A DNA stretch of 64,000 bases from an uncultured Eubacteriales bacterium (GCA_934394585.1 CAKRQU010000002.1:52093-116092), one strand, 5' to 3'; shown: positions 50,268 to 58,881, numbered from the stretch's first letter. A program made the numbers and translations. The notes: generated from the letters alone by a model not told the origin.

Positions 50268-51467
50268 TCATTTGTTTTCGTACATCAGAATATATTCGTG
50301 AAATTTTCTGTTTTTTTCAAATTCCGCCGCCCTTGCCATACATGCTCCCGCAGAAGGCGGATTGCAAGCCATCTTTTTTATTTCGTCGCACAGCGCGCCG
50401 ATATCCCCGGTCGGTACGACAGCGCCGCATTCTGCGGATATTATTTCCGGCATAGCCGTATTGTCGTAAACTATCACGGGCGTGCCGCAGGCGAGCGCCT
50501 CCGGTATCACCAAACCCATGGCTTCCTCTCGGCTCAGATTAAGAAAGATATCCGCCGCGGAATATATCGCTGCCAGCTCTGTCATGCTGCCTGTTTTCGG
50601 AGTGCAGACTATGCTTTCCGGTACGGCTTCCGCCTGCCTGTCGCTTACTCCCGCCATCACTATGCGGTATCCTTTGCCTATCGCTTTGCCGAGCTTTATA
50701 AAATCCGAAAAGCCCTTTTTCTCGCTCCATGCGCCTGCCGCGCCGAGCAGCATTTTTTCGTTTTCGGCTATATTGTGTTCCTTTCGGAAATCGCTTTCTG
50801 TCGGCTTGAATATATCAAAATCTATGCCGTTGTATATAACCTTTATTTCATAGCACGAAAGAAACGATTCCTTTGCACGCGCGGCAAGCCAGTGCGAAGG
50901 CGCCGTGAGCGTCATATCAGGTATTCCGGTAAAAAGCGCCTTTTTTTGCGCATAATTTTTCGCGGAATTTCCGAAAACCAGACATGATGGATATTCCCTC
51001 TTCTGCGGACATTTCCCGCATCCGTTTTTCCATCCGTCGCACGCGGCGGCGGTAAAGTGAGCGCAATGCCCGGTAAACGCCCAGCAATCGTGCAGAGTCC
51101 ATATTATCCTTTTTTTGCAGGTGCGCAGATATGAGAAAAGAATTTTTAAATTTATATAATATCCGTGGATATTATGCAGATGGATCACATCGGGGTCGTA
51201 CTTTTTCACCCATTCTATAAAACGGCGCGTCGCCGCGGCGCTCCCGCCTCCGTGCGCATCGAAAAAGCGCGTTTTCAGCGCATGAAGCTTCACATCAAAA
51301 TCATTTCCTATGCGAACGGCATATTTTTTATATTCGTCGGGGACAATCCCTCTGCCGTAGGCTATTTTGCATTCATGCCCCGCGCCGACAGCCATATCGG
51401 CTATGTCGGTACATATTCTTCCCGTGCTGCCCACGCCGCAAACGGAATTTATCATAAGTATTTTCAT
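50268..51467 (-). CDS. glycosyltransferase family 4 (paralogue of 46563-47759)
   Basis: A 399-residue GT-B enzyme with the same N-terminal block as the other family 4 gene (NSVCGVGSTGRI, RIIWTLHDCWAFTGHCAHF, a CDGWKNGCGKCPQ loop) and a donor domain with IFLNLSREEAMGLVIPEALACGTPVIVYD. The two genes probably arose by duplication and diverged to use different acceptors or donors. Confidence 0.87.
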   Translation of the reverse strand: MKILMINSVCGVGSTGRICTDIADMAVGAGHECKIAYGRGIVPDEYKKYAVRIGNDFDVKLHALKTRFFDAHGGGSAAATRRFIEWVKKYDPDVIHLHNIHGYYINLKILFSYLRTCKKRIIWTLHDCWAFTGHCAHFTAAACDGWKNGCGKCPQKREYPSCLVFGNSAKNYAQKKALFTGIPDMTLTAPSHWLAARAKESFLSCYEIKVIYNGIDFDIFKPTESDFRKEHNIAENEKMLLGAAGAWSEKKGFSDFIKLGKAIGKGYRIVMAGVSDRQAEAVPESIVCTPKTGSMTELAAIYSAADIFLNLSREEAMGLVIPEALACGTPVIVYDNTAMPEIISAECGAVVPTGDIGALCDEIKKMACNPPSAGACMARAAEFEKNRKFHEYILMYENK

Positions 51468-51482
51468 AGCCGCAAAGCTCCT

Positions 51483-52688
51483 TTATCCGCGCATGATTAT
51501 TTCATACGCTTTTTCTGCCGTATAATTTTTTTCGAGATATGCGAAAGCATTTTCGCCGAGCGCCTTTATTTCGTTTTCGCTCATGGCAAGAAAAGCATCG
51601 ACCGCCGCCGCAAATTTGTTTTCGTCATCGCTTTCGCACGAAATGCCGAAATTGCCCGCCGTTATCACGTCGCCGATATCTGTATTTTTATCCGTACATG
51701 AAAGCACGGGTATGCGCGCCTGCATATACGAAAGCAATCTGGAAGGAAAATTAGGCACGGTAAACCGACTGTCGAGAAATATCATTCCCACATCGCACAC
51801 GGCTGTCAGTTTTTCGAAATCCGCACGTGGAAGCGCGGGCAAAAGCGCCGCGTTTTCCGGCTTTTCCTCATCGAAAAATCTTCTCAGCGCGCCGTATTCC
51901 GTTCCGCTTCCGACGATTAGGAAAAATGCATTTTTCCTCGTGCGCACGGCACGAAGGCATTTTTCGACAAAAGGTATTCCCTGCGGTCTGCCGAGATTTC
52001 CGCCGTATATGAAAACGGTCCGCTCCTCCGGTATGCCGTATTTTTTGCGGACTGCCGCGCGCGTTTCCGCGTCTTTTTGCATATATTCCGGCTCTATGCT
52101 GTTCGGACAGACCGTCACTCTTTCGCCCGATATTTCCGGATTGTTTTGCAAAAGAAATCTTACATTTGCCTGCGACATGCAGCCTATTTTATCCGATATG
52201 CGGTAAAGTTCCTTTTCATTTTTGCGGAAATATCGGTAAATAAACGATTTTATCCCCGTTTTGCTCATCATGCCGAGATCCGCGGCGTTCTGCGGGAAAA
52301 TATCTTTCAGCAGCAGATATGTTTTCGCGCCGTCGCGCTTTTTCACAAATCGCACCGCGCCGCAAAGCGTTATCGGCGGCGTGGAATAAAGCACCATATC
52401 AAATTTCACATTGCCGAAATATTTTTTTACGGCGGATATGAAGCTGTGTCCCACCGTGAGCGTGGATATGCCTTTTTCTATGATATTTGTTTTCTGCATA
52501 TTGCCGATTTTCAGCTTCAGCATACGGGAATTTTCCGTCAGGCGAGTTTTCTTTCCGGTGCGCCTTTCCGATGGGGATATGCAATAGACATCATGCCCGT
52601 TTTTTATGAATTCGCGCAGCAGATCGCAATATATATTCCGCTCGGAAAAAGAAGAAAAATCAAGCAAAGTAAGAAAAAGTATATTCAT
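51483..52688 (-). CDS. glycosyltransferase family 4, WbuB-like (candidate L-FucNAc transferase)
   Basis: A 401-residue GT-B enzyme with the segment TYLLLKDIFPQNAADLGMMSKTG, characteristic of the WbuB group, whose members in other loci transfer N-acetyl-L-fucosamine. The donor domain has FIYGGNLGRPQGIPFVEKCLRAV and FPSRLLSYMQARIPVLSCTD. With CapE/F/G in the locus, L-FucNAc transfer is a reasoned inference. Confidence 0.85.
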   Translation of the reverse strand: MNILFLTLLDFSSFSERNIYCDLLREFIKNGHDVYCISPSERRTGKKTRLTENSRMLKLKIGNMQKTNIIEKGISTLTVGHSFISAVKKYFGNVKFDMVLYSTPPITLCGAVRFVKKRDGAKTYLLLKDIFPQNAADLGMMSKTGIKSFIYRYFRKNEKELYRISDKIGCMSQANVRFLLQNNPEISGERVTVCPNSIEPEYMQKDAETRAAVRKKYGIPEERTVFIYGGNLGRPQGIPFVEKCLRAVRTRKNAFFLIVGSGTEYGALRRFFDEEKPENAALLPALPRADFEKLTAVCDVGMIFLDSRFTVPNFPSRLLSYMQARIPVLSCTDKNTDIGDVITAGNFGISCESDDENKFAAAVDAFLAMSENEIKALGENAFAYLEKNYTAEKAYEIIMRG

Positions 52689-53284
52689 TTTATTCTCCTG
52701 CAGGGCACACCGACATAAGTCCCCGCTTCGTTTATATCATGCAGTACGAGCGCACCCGCACCGACCACGGTACTGCCGCATACGGTAATATTGTTTACCA
52801 CCGTGGCACCTGCGCCGATGAATGTATTTTCGCCCAGTATCACAGTCCCCGCGAGATGCGCGCCTACCGAAACATGGGAAAAATCGCCCACGCGGCAATC
52901 ATGGTCTGCGGAAGCGCAGGTATTTATTATCACGCCCGCGCCGATTACGGCATCGGGATTTATCACGGCGCCTGCGGCGACAAATGTACCCGCGCCGATT
53001 ACGGCGCTTTTCGCGACAACGCTTTTCGGATGGACGAGAGTTATCACTTTTTCGCCGTGATCGGAAAGCCGCCGCATTATGCTTTCTCTCGCCGTGCCGT
53101 TTCCGACAGCCACGAAAAAGTCGCTTCCGGAATATTCGGGAAAATCGGATACCGTACCGGAAACGGGTAGTCCCGCGCCTTTTCCGTCATCGAGAAAAAG
53201 CACATCGTCGTAGCCGCAAAGACGCGCCGCGTCCGCGCAGACTTTCCCGTGCCCGCCGGCACCTATTATGACAAGTCTTTTCAT
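52685..53284 (-). CDS. sugar O/N-acetyltransferase (NeuD/PglD-like)
   Basis: A 199-residue protein with an N-terminal Rossmann-like PglD domain (RLVIIGAGGHGKVCADAARLCGYDDVLFLDD) and a left-handed beta-helix of hexapeptide repeats (VIGAGTFVAAGAVINPDAVIGAGVIINTCA, then SADHDCRVGDFSHVSVGAHLAGTV with the catalytic His). PglD acetylates the 4-amino group of a UDP-sugar, in line with the adjacent aminotransferase. Overlaps both neighbours. Confidence 0.9.
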   Translation of the reverse strand: MKRLVIIGAGGHGKVCADAARLCGYDDVLFLDDGKGAGLPVSGTVSDFPEYSGSDFFVAVGNGTARESIMRRLSDHGEKVITLVHPKSVVAKSAVIGAGTFVAAGAVINPDAVIGAGVIINTCASADHDCRVGDFSHVSVGAHLAGTVILGENTFIGAGATVVNNITVCGSTVVGAGALVLHDINEAGTYVGVPCRRIK

Positions 53285-53925
53285 AATTCAACCTTTTCCG
53301 CGCTTTTTTCGGCGCTGCCCGTAAATTCTTCCATTGTCGCGCTCGTGGCGCTGTTTATGCCCTTTCGGCAAAGCACGGCTTTCACCGTGCCGAAAAGTAT
53401 TTTCACGTCGAGAGCAAAGCTGACATTTTTCACATAATAAACATCGAGCAAAAAACGCTCCTCAAACGAAACCGCGTTTCTGCCGTGTATCTGCGCATAT
53501 CCGGTAATGCCCGGGCGCACATCGTGGCGACGCCGCTGCTCCTCCGTATAAAGAGGCAGATATTTCACCAGCAGAGGGCGCGGACCCACAAGCGACATGG
53601 AGCCGAAAAGCACATTTAAAAGCTCGGGCAGCTCATCGAGCGATGCGGAGCGCAGAAATCTGCCGTAAGCATTCAGCCGCTTTTCATCGGGAAGCAAAAC
53701 TCCGTTTTCTTTTTTGTTGCTCATGGTGCGGAATTTTATCATGCTGAAAATCCGCTCGTTTCCGTTTTTGTCCTTTTTGCCGGGGCGTTTCTGTATGAAA
53801 AACGGATTTCCCCGCATGAAAACCGCGCCGCATACCGACAGTATTATCAAAAGCGGCGAAAGCACCGCCAGCGCGACAAACGAAATTACAATATCGAAAA
53901 ATCTTTTGAAAAAATGCAGATACAT
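53281..53925 (-). CDS. initiating phosphoglycosyl transferase (PglC-like)
   Basis: A 214-residue monotopic phosphoglycosyl transferase: RFFDIVISFVALAVLSPLLIILSV re-entrant helix, FIQKRPGKKDKNG, FSMIKFRTM, the DELPELLNVLFGSMSLVGPRPLL signature with the catalytic Asp-Glu, and RHDVRPGITGYAQIHGRNAVSFEERF. It starts the repeat unit by moving a sugar-1-phosphate to undecaprenyl phosphate. With NeuD-like and aminotransferase neighbours the sugar is likely a bacillosamine-type 4-amino sugar. Confidence 0.92.
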   Translation of the reverse strand: MYLHFFKRFFDIVISFVALAVLSPLLIILSVCGAVFMRGNPFFIQKRPGKKDKNGNERIFSMIKFRTMSNKKENGVLLPDEKRLNAYGRFLRSASLDELPELLNVLFGSMSLVGPRPLLVKYLPLYTEEQRRRHDVRPGITGYAQIHGRNAVSFEERFLLDVYYVKNVSFALDVKILFGTVKAVLCRKGINSATSATMEEFTGSAEKSAEKVEL

Positions 53926-53934
53926 CGCAAAACC

Positions 53935-55167
53935 TCACGAAAAACAGCGGCGCACTATCTCTATTATGATATCCTGCTGTTCCTCTGTCATTTTATTGTC
54001 GCTGGGAAGGCAAAGCCCGCGTGCAAATATATCCGCACCTGTGTCATCGCCTTTTCCCTCTATGTATGCGTTTGTGCGCGCACGCCCGTTTCCGCTCTCG
54101 GTGATAAACCCATTCATGCGGTAAAACGGCTGGAGATGCATGGGTTTCCAGATAGGACGCCCCTCGGCATTGTATTTTGCCAATGTTTCCAGTATTTCCG
54201 TGGGGCAGGTTTTTCCCGCCTCTTTTATATAGCAGGCTTCGCTGTCGCTCCTCACCTGCTTTGCCATCGCTTCCCTGTCTATCAGAAGGCAGGAAAGCCA
54301 GAAATTCGGCTCGCTCTTTTCCGCGTCGAAAGGATTCATGCTGCAGGGCAGATCGGCAAATCCCGCTTTATATCTCTCGTATATCGCCTTTTTCTGCGCG
54401 ATATGCTCGTAAAGATGCGGTATCTGCCCGCGGACCACGCCCGCCGTGACATTGCTCATGCGGTAATTGTAGCCTATTTCCTCATGCTGATACCATGGCG
54501 CATTTTCTCTGCTCTGCGTGGACCATTTGCGCGCCTTGTTTGCCGCGTCTCTATCGTCTGTCAGAATCATGCCGCCGCATGAACCCGTGATTATTTTATT
54601 TCCGTTGAAGGAAATCGCATTGTATTTTCCGAATGTGCCCGTCTGCCTGCCGAGATAAGTCGCCCCCAGCGATTCCGCCGCGTCTTCTATAAGCACGGCG
54701 CCGTGCGCGGCACATATTTTTGCTATTTCGTCAAGCTTTGCGGGCGTGCCGTAAAGATTTGCGCAAACCACCGCTTTCGTATCGGGATAAATTTCAAATG
54801 CCTTTTCCAGCGCCTTCGGGCTCATATTCCATGTATCGCGCTCCGTATCTATGAAAACGGGCACGCCGCCCTCGTAAACTATCGGGTTTACCGTGGCGCT
54901 GAAAGTCATGTCGGAAGCAAAAACCATATCTCCGCGCTTCACTCCCGCCAGCTTCATGCACAGGTGCAGCGCCGCCGTACCGCAGGAAAGCGCCACGGCA
55001 TTTCCGGCGCCCGTCAGCTCCGATATGAGCCGCTCCGTTTCGTTTATGTTTTCACCTACGGTAGACATCCAGTTTGTTTCGTATGCCTCTGCCATATATT
55101 TCATTTCTTCACCGTGCATTGTCGGCGAGGAAAGGTAAATTTTCTTTTCAAAAGGCTTTATTTCCAT
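53935..55167 (-). CDS. DegT/DnrJ/EryC1/StrS aminotransferase (PglE-like)
   Basis: A 410-residue PLP aminotransferase of UDP-4-keto sugars: MSTVGENINETERLISELTGAGNAVALSCGTAALHL, LIEDAAESLGATYLG, the PLP Lys in AISFNGNKIITGSCGG and EIGYNYRMSNVTAGVVRGQI. The N-terminus (KIYLSSPTMHGEEMKYMAEAYETNW) is that of PglE/LegC-type enzymes. First gene of the 21-kb glycan locus. Start ATG 55167; a GTG 12 bp upstream is less likely. Confidence 0.92.
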   Translation of the reverse strand: MEIKPFEKKIYLSSPTMHGEEMKYMAEAYETNWMSTVGENINETERLISELTGAGNAVALSCGTAALHLCMKLAGVKRGDMVFASDMTFSATVNPIVYEGGVPVFIDTERDTWNMSPKALEKAFEIYPDTKAVVCANLYGTPAKLDEIAKICAAHGAVLIEDAAESLGATYLGRQTGTFGKYNAISFNGNKIITGSCGGMILTDDRDAANKARKWSTQSRENAPWYQHEEIGYNYRMSNVTAGVVRGQIPHLYEHIAQKKAIYERYKAGFADLPCSMNPFDAEKSEPNFWLSCLLIDREAMAKQVRSDSEACYIKEAGKTCPTEILETLAKYNAEGRPIWKPMHLQPFYRMNGFITESGNGRARTNAYIEGKGDDTGADIFARGLCLPSDNKMTEEQQDIIIEIVRRCFS

Positions 55168-55245
55168 GGTTTTTCGCACCTCTTTTTTTCGTCGCTGCGC
55201 TGTCCGCGGCGAGATGGCAATAATATTGCTTTATAATTATACTAT

Positions 55246-55274
55246 ATAATATCATACAGCCGCCGCTATGTCAA
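55246..55274 (-). promoter_or_regulatory. promoter of the glycan locus
   Basis: Minus strand TTGACA, 17 bp, TATTAT, about 80 bp before the first gene. Confidence 0.7.
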
Positions 55275-55289
55275 GAGCTTTCGTTTCAT

Positions 55290-55325
55290 ATAAAAAATTC
55301 CGCCGTTTTGCACAAAACGACGGAA
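55290..55325 (-). terminator. terminator of the MerR-controlled operon
   Basis: On the minus strand TTCCGTCGTTTT / AAAACGGCGGAA (one mismatch) then TTTTTTAT, about 80 bp after the NUDIX stop and just before the glycan promoter. Confidence 0.65.
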
Positions 55326-55401
55326 ATTTACTTTTGTATTTATATAAGTATTACAAAATATTACTTTATATTACAATATATTTTTATACAGCATAAAAAG
55401 T

Positions 55402-56019
55402 TTATTCAAAAAGCACTTTCCATTGCGGATTTTCGCATGCGTCAAAGCACATCCGTATCTGCTCCGCGGTATTTTTCTCATTGGCAAGCTCTGTCGGAAG
55501 CTCGTCTTTTCCGAAATAACGGCTGCCCGTGGTTTCGGTATTTTCGCAAAATTCTCCGCCGACAAGCTCGCAGAGCACGAAAATTTTTATCACGCCGAAA
55601 GCGTAATTTTGTACATTATGCCTGCGCCAGTCCTGCACGGCGATGAGGCGTTCCGCCTTCACGTCGAGCCCCGCTTCTTCCTTTACCTCTTTTTCCGTAT
55701 TGGAAGCCACGGACATATCCGCATCGCACCAGCCGCCCGGGAGCGACCATGTGCCGTTTTTTTCATGCACGAGAAGGATTTTTCCGTTTTTGAAAACAGC
55801 CGCGCGCGTATCGGTTTTAGGCGTTTGATATCCCGTTTCGCCGCAGAAAATATCGCGTATTTTGCCAATCGGTATATCCGTGCGCCACGAAAGCATTTCC
55901 GCGGAAATCGTGCGCAGCTGCTCGTATCTTTCCCTGTCGAATACGTTTTTGCCGTAGGTGAGTCCCGCCTGCGCTATGCTTTGTATTTTCATCGCCCAGT
56001 CAAGTATTTTATCGTTCAT
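55402..56019 (-). CDS. NUDIX hydrolase with N-terminal helical domain
   Basis: A 205-residue NUDIX protein. The Nudix box reads GGWCDADMSVASNTEKEVKEEAG, which keeps the G-E-EE core but has Lys for the usual Arg of REVKEE. It is preceded by the helical N-terminal domain (DWAMKIQSIAQAGLTYGKNVFDRERYEQLR) seen in many clostridial ADP-ribose/nucleoside-diphosphate-sugar pyrophosphatases. Start ATG 56019. Last gene of the MerR operon. Confidence 0.87.
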   Translation of the reverse strand: MNDKILDWAMKIQSIAQAGLTYGKNVFDRERYEQLRTISAEMLSWRTDIPIGKIRDIFCGETGYQTPKTDTRAAVFKNGKILLVHEKNGTWSLPGGWCDADMSVASNTEKEVKEEAGLDVKAERLIAVQDWRRHNVQNYAFGVIKIFVLCELVGGEFCENTETTGSRYFGKDELPTELANEKNTAEQIRMCFDACENPQWKVLFE

Positions 56020-56050
56020 TTCGCTTTTCCCCGCTTTTTTGTGATGCAAA

Positions 56051-56476
56051 TCAGCCGAAATTTCTTTTTCTCATTTCATCATATTTCCGCTCTATCACGG
56101 AAAATCCCGCTTCGATATCGTCCGTATCGTAAACTGCGCTTTCCATGGGGCAAAGCCCCGTTTTGTCGCGGTTCATTATTCTCTCGGTTTTTTCCGCGCA
56201 GGAAACGGCTATGCCGTGCATGAGAAGAATATTTTCAGCCGCCGTGGAAATCACCCCGGCATAAATTTCCTTTATGCCCGCCTTTATGAAAAGCATAGCC
56301 GCGGATTTTCCCACCACCCTGTCGGCGGCGGAATATCCGACAAATCTTTTGCCTTCGCGCAGGAAATCCAGCATCGGCGCCACGCCGCGCTTGTCGCTTG
56401 TGATGACGATACCGTCGCGGCAGAGCGCGAGTGTGTGACCGATAAGAGCCTCTTTTGCCTTTTCGATATCAGTCAT
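56051..56476 (-). CDS. DUF1893-family protein
   Basis: A 141-residue protein matching the DUF1893 group, related to cytidine-deaminase-like folds: GHTLALCRDGIVITSDKRGVAPMLDFL, VGYSAADRVVGKSAAMLFIKAGIKEIYAGVIS and a late CPMESAVYDTDDIE. The zinc ligands of true deaminases are only partly recognisable (MESAV..), so activity is uncertain. Start ATG 56476 overlaps the end of the S-component gene; translation is coupled. Confidence 0.8.
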   Translation of the reverse strand: MTDIEKAKEALIGHTLALCRDGIVITSDKRGVAPMLDFLREGKRFVGYSAADRVVGKSAAMLFIKAGIKEIYAGVISTAAENILLMHGIAVSCAEKTERIMNRDKTGLCPMESAVYDTDDIEAGFSVIERKYDEMRKRNFG

Positions 56477-57053
56477 TTTTCGCATCCTTGTCAATAAGAT
56501 ATTTCAGTCCGATAACGGCGAGCGGAACTATCACAGCCTGAAGAGCAAGTCCCACCAGACCTGTCTTTATCTGCGAGAAAATCATCGCGGGCGTAAAGGG
56601 AGTTACATTTGCGAAAATTACGACGAGGAGCATGAAAAATGCTCTTCCGCTCACCTCGGCGAGAATAACCGCAGGGAAAGCCATCATCGGATTTTTCTCT
56701 ATTTTATTTGCAAAAAGTCCCGAAACCGCCGCGAAAAGCGCAAGCTCCGCCATCATAAAAGGCAGACGCGCGAGTGCGGGCATGGGAGAAGAAACAGCGG
56801 ATGTGATGATATAGCTGACAAGAGGCGATGCCACGCCTATGCCTATTCCCCAGCTCGTGCCGAGAATACAACCGCCGAGAAGAACCGGCAGATACATTGG
56901 CAAAAGCATAATTCCCGCGCCCGCGCCGAAAGCCAGATGAGCTATCTGCGGCAGAATAACGGCGAGAGCCACTATTCCCATGGATATAAGGGTTTTTACT
57001 GTAATTCTGGTGCGAAAAGCAACCTGTTTTCTTTCAAGTACATTCTCAATCAT
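56469..57053 (-). CDS. ECF transporter S component (second)
   Basis: A 194-residue membrane protein with about six hydrophobic segments: VALAVILPQIAHLAFGAGAGIMLLPMYLPVLLGGCILG, ASPLVSYIITSAVSSPMPALARLPFMMAELALF and AEVSGRAFFMLLVVIF. It resembles solitary S components of ECF transporters and would share a housekeeping EcfA/T set (group II), none of which is adjacent. Ligand unknown; the operon suggests a redox-active or nucleoside/vitamin compound. Confidence 0.85.
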   Translation of the reverse strand: MIENVLERKQVAFRTRITVKTLISMGIVALAVILPQIAHLAFGAGAGIMLLPMYLPVLLGGCILGTSWGIGIGVASPLVSYIITSAVSSPMPALARLPFMMAELALFAAVSGLFANKIEKNPMMAFPAVILAEVSGRAFFMLLVVIFANVTPFTPAMIFSQIKTGLVGLALQAVIVPLAVIGLKYLIDKDAKND

Positions 57054-57202
57054 TTTGTTTTCTCTCCTTTATTGAAATATTCGGAAATCGTTTTCATTTT
57101 ATTCTGCTGTTTTACGTCAAAAGGACAATGTTTGCCGCCCATGCCGAGCCCCGGCGGATTTATCATTTCCGTGCCCTTGGGGAGCTTTCTCGATGTCATC
57201 AT
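57050..57202 (-). CDS. 50-residue conserved-looking small protein in the MerR operon
   Basis: A short gene nested without gaps: its ATG (57200-57202) overlaps the aldo/keto reductase stop and its TGA (57050-57052) overlaps the ATG of the S-component gene. The product (MMTSRKLPKGTEMINPPG...) has a Gly-rich centre with GMGGKHCPFD and a basic C-terminus. Overlap on both sides and good position after AAGGGAA support translation. No family recognised; the KHCPFD motif may bind metal. Confidence 0.6.
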   Translation of the reverse strand: MMTSRKLPKGTEMINPPGLGMGGKHCPFDVKQQNKMKTISEYFNKGEKTK

Positions 57203-58317
57203 TTCCCTTCAAACTCCTTTGCCACTTCTTTCAGCAAATTGCGTATAGGCAGCTTCTGCGGGCAGGATTTTTCGCATTTTCCGCAGGCTATGCATTCGGA
57301 AGCTTTGCCGCCGTTTTTCGTACATACTTCGCCGTAATAATAATCCGAATTCCAGTCGTGATAAACACGTTTTGCATTCATGCAGGAGAAAAGATCCGGT
57401 ATCGGTATATGTTTCGGGCAACCGTCCGTGCAGTAGCGGCACGCCGTGCAGGGGATAAGATGCTTTGAGCGGAATATTTTGCAGACCTGCGAAACCGCTT
57501 CTCTTTCCTTTTCGTCAAGCGGCTTGAAATCTTTCATATAAGAAAGATTGTCCTTTATCTGCTCCATATTGCTCATGCCGGACAAAACCATGAAAATACC
57601 ATCAAATCCGGCGGCAAAACGCACGGCATAGCTTGCATAGCTTCCGCCGTTAAGCCCGTCGAAAACTTTCTTTGCGTCATCCGGCAGTTTTACGAGATTT
57701 CCGCCCTTTACCGGTTCCATCACTATTATCGGTTTGCCGTGCTTGCGGCAAACTTCATAACATTTTTCGGACTGCACCGCGGGATCGTCAAAATCCACAT
57801 AATTCAGCTGTATCTGTACCGCTTCCACCTGCGGATATTGCGTGAGTATCATATCGAGCACATCGGCGCTGTCATGAAAAGAAATTCCCACGTGGCGTAC
57901 TTTACCTTCGGCTTTCAGTTCAAAAGCCTTTTCATAAGCATGGCATTTTTTGAATTTCTCAAAAATACGCCTGTTCTGCGCATGCATCAGATAAAAATCA
58001 AAATATTCCACACCGCAGGCTTCCAGCTGCTTTTCAAAAAACGGACGTATATCATCCTCGCTCTCAAAATACGGTGCCGTCAGTTTATCCGTGAGGATAT
58101 ATTTATCCCTCGGATAACGCGAAGTAAGCGCCGCTTTTATCGCCGTTTCGCTTTTGCCACCGAGATATCCGTGCGCCGTATCAAAATAATTGAAACCCTC
58201 GGATAAAAACAAATCCACCATTTCTGAAAATTCCGCTATATTCACGTCATCGCCATTCATCGGCAGACGCATACAACCGAAACCGAAATTCTTTTTCACA
58301 TTCTCAAAATAATTCAT
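57199..58317 (-). CDS. aldo/keto reductase with C-terminal 4Fe-4S domain
   Basis: A 372-residue fusion: AKR TIM barrel (FGFGCMRLPM, FNYFDTAHGYLGGKSETAIKAAL with catalytic Asp/Tyr, YFDFYLMHAQN) and two ferredoxin-type clusters at the C-terminus (CTACRYCTDGCPKHIP and CIACGKCEKSCPQKLPI). This class is common in anaerobes and reduces unknown carbonyls with electrons via Fe-S centres. 26 bp behind the MerR regulator gene on the same strand. Confidence 0.92.
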   Translation of the reverse strand: MNYFENVKKNFGFGCMRLPMNGDDVNIAEFSEMVDLFLSEGFNYFDTAHGYLGGKSETAIKAALTSRYPRDKYILTDKLTAPYFESEDDIRPFFEKQLEACGVEYFDFYLMHAQNRRIFEKFKKCHAYEKAFELKAEGKVRHVGISFHDSADVLDMILTQYPQVEAVQIQLNYVDFDDPAVQSEKCYEVCRKHGKPIIVMEPVKGGNLVKLPDDAKKVFDGLNGGSYASYAVRFAAGFDGIFMVLSGMSNMEQIKDNLSYMKDFKPLDEKEREAVSQVCKIFRSKHLIPCTACRYCTDGCPKHIPIPDLFSCMNAKRVYHDWNSDYYYGEVCTKNGGKASECIACGKCEKSCPQKLPIRNLLKEVAKEFEGK

Positions 58318-58343
58318 TTTCCGTCCTTTCCGCTTTTTTGCTT

Positions 58344-58736
58344 TTATTTTTTACATTCGTCCGCATTCCATGTCAGATTGCCCGTTTCCATGGCAATCTC
58401 ATATCTTGCTATTTTGTAATTCAGCCTTTCGAGCATCACATCTATTTTGTTTTTCTGCTCGATCAGCTTTTCCCGCTGCTCCTGCAAAAGCGCAAGCCGC
58501 GCGGCAAAAGTGGCATCCCCCATGCGATAAAGCTTCACATATTCTATTATCGCCTCTATGGGAAGCCCCGCATTTCTCATGCAAAGTACAAGTTCGATCC
58601 AACTCATATCTTCCGGCGTATAGTCGCGTATTCCGCTCACTGTGCGTGAAACTGGAGGAATCATGCCTATACGCTCATAATATCTGAGAGTATCGCCGGA
58701 AATGCCGTATTTTTCACTCACTTCTTTTACAGTCAT
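58344..58736 (-). CDS. MerR-family transcriptional activator
   Basis: A 130-residue MerR-type regulator: winged-helix VKEVSEKYGISGDTLRYYERIGMIPP, RDYTPEDMSWIELVLCMRNAGLPIEAI, then a dimerisation coiled coil (ALLQEQREKLIEQKNKIDVMLERLNYKI). It has no Cys pair of metal sensors near the C-terminus except a final Cys, so it fits the aldehyde/redox-type MerR group near aldo/keto reductases. Its own promoter has the 19-bp MerR spacer, so it is likely autoregulated. Confidence 0.92.
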   Translation of the reverse strand: MTVKEVSEKYGISGDTLRYYERIGMIPPVSRTVSGIRDYTPEDMSWIELVLCMRNAGLPIEAIIEYVKLYRMGDATFAARLALLQEQREKLIEQKNKIDVMLERLNYKIARYEIAMETGNLTWNADECKK

Positions 58737-58759
58737 ATATGCACCTGCCTTTCAATAGC

Positions 58760-58790
58760 ATTATAAACCTTTGAGTATACTCAAAGTCAA
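58760..58790 (-). promoter_or_regulatory. MerR-type promoter with 19-bp spacer and palindromic operator
   Basis: Minus strand TTGACT (58785-58790), 19-bp spacer, TATAAT (58760-58765). A perfect 18-bp palindrome CTTTGAGTATACTCAAAG occupies 58769-58786, between the two boxes. A 19-bp spacer with a centred palindrome is the hallmark of promoters activated by MerR-family twisting. Confidence 0.9.
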
Positions 58791-58828
58791 TAGGTAAAAT
58801 AAAATTTTTTTATTTTTTGCGAGAAAAT

Positions 58829-58858
58829 AAAAAAAATCCCCCTCCGCATGGGAGGGGG
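58829..58858 (-). terminator. terminator of the large prepilin gene
   Basis: On the minus strand ACCCCCTCC / GGAGGGGGA around CATGC, followed by ATTTTTTTTATTTT, 24 bp after the stop. Confidence 0.85.
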
Positions 58859-58881
58859 TGTATGTGGGTTTAGCTTGAAAA

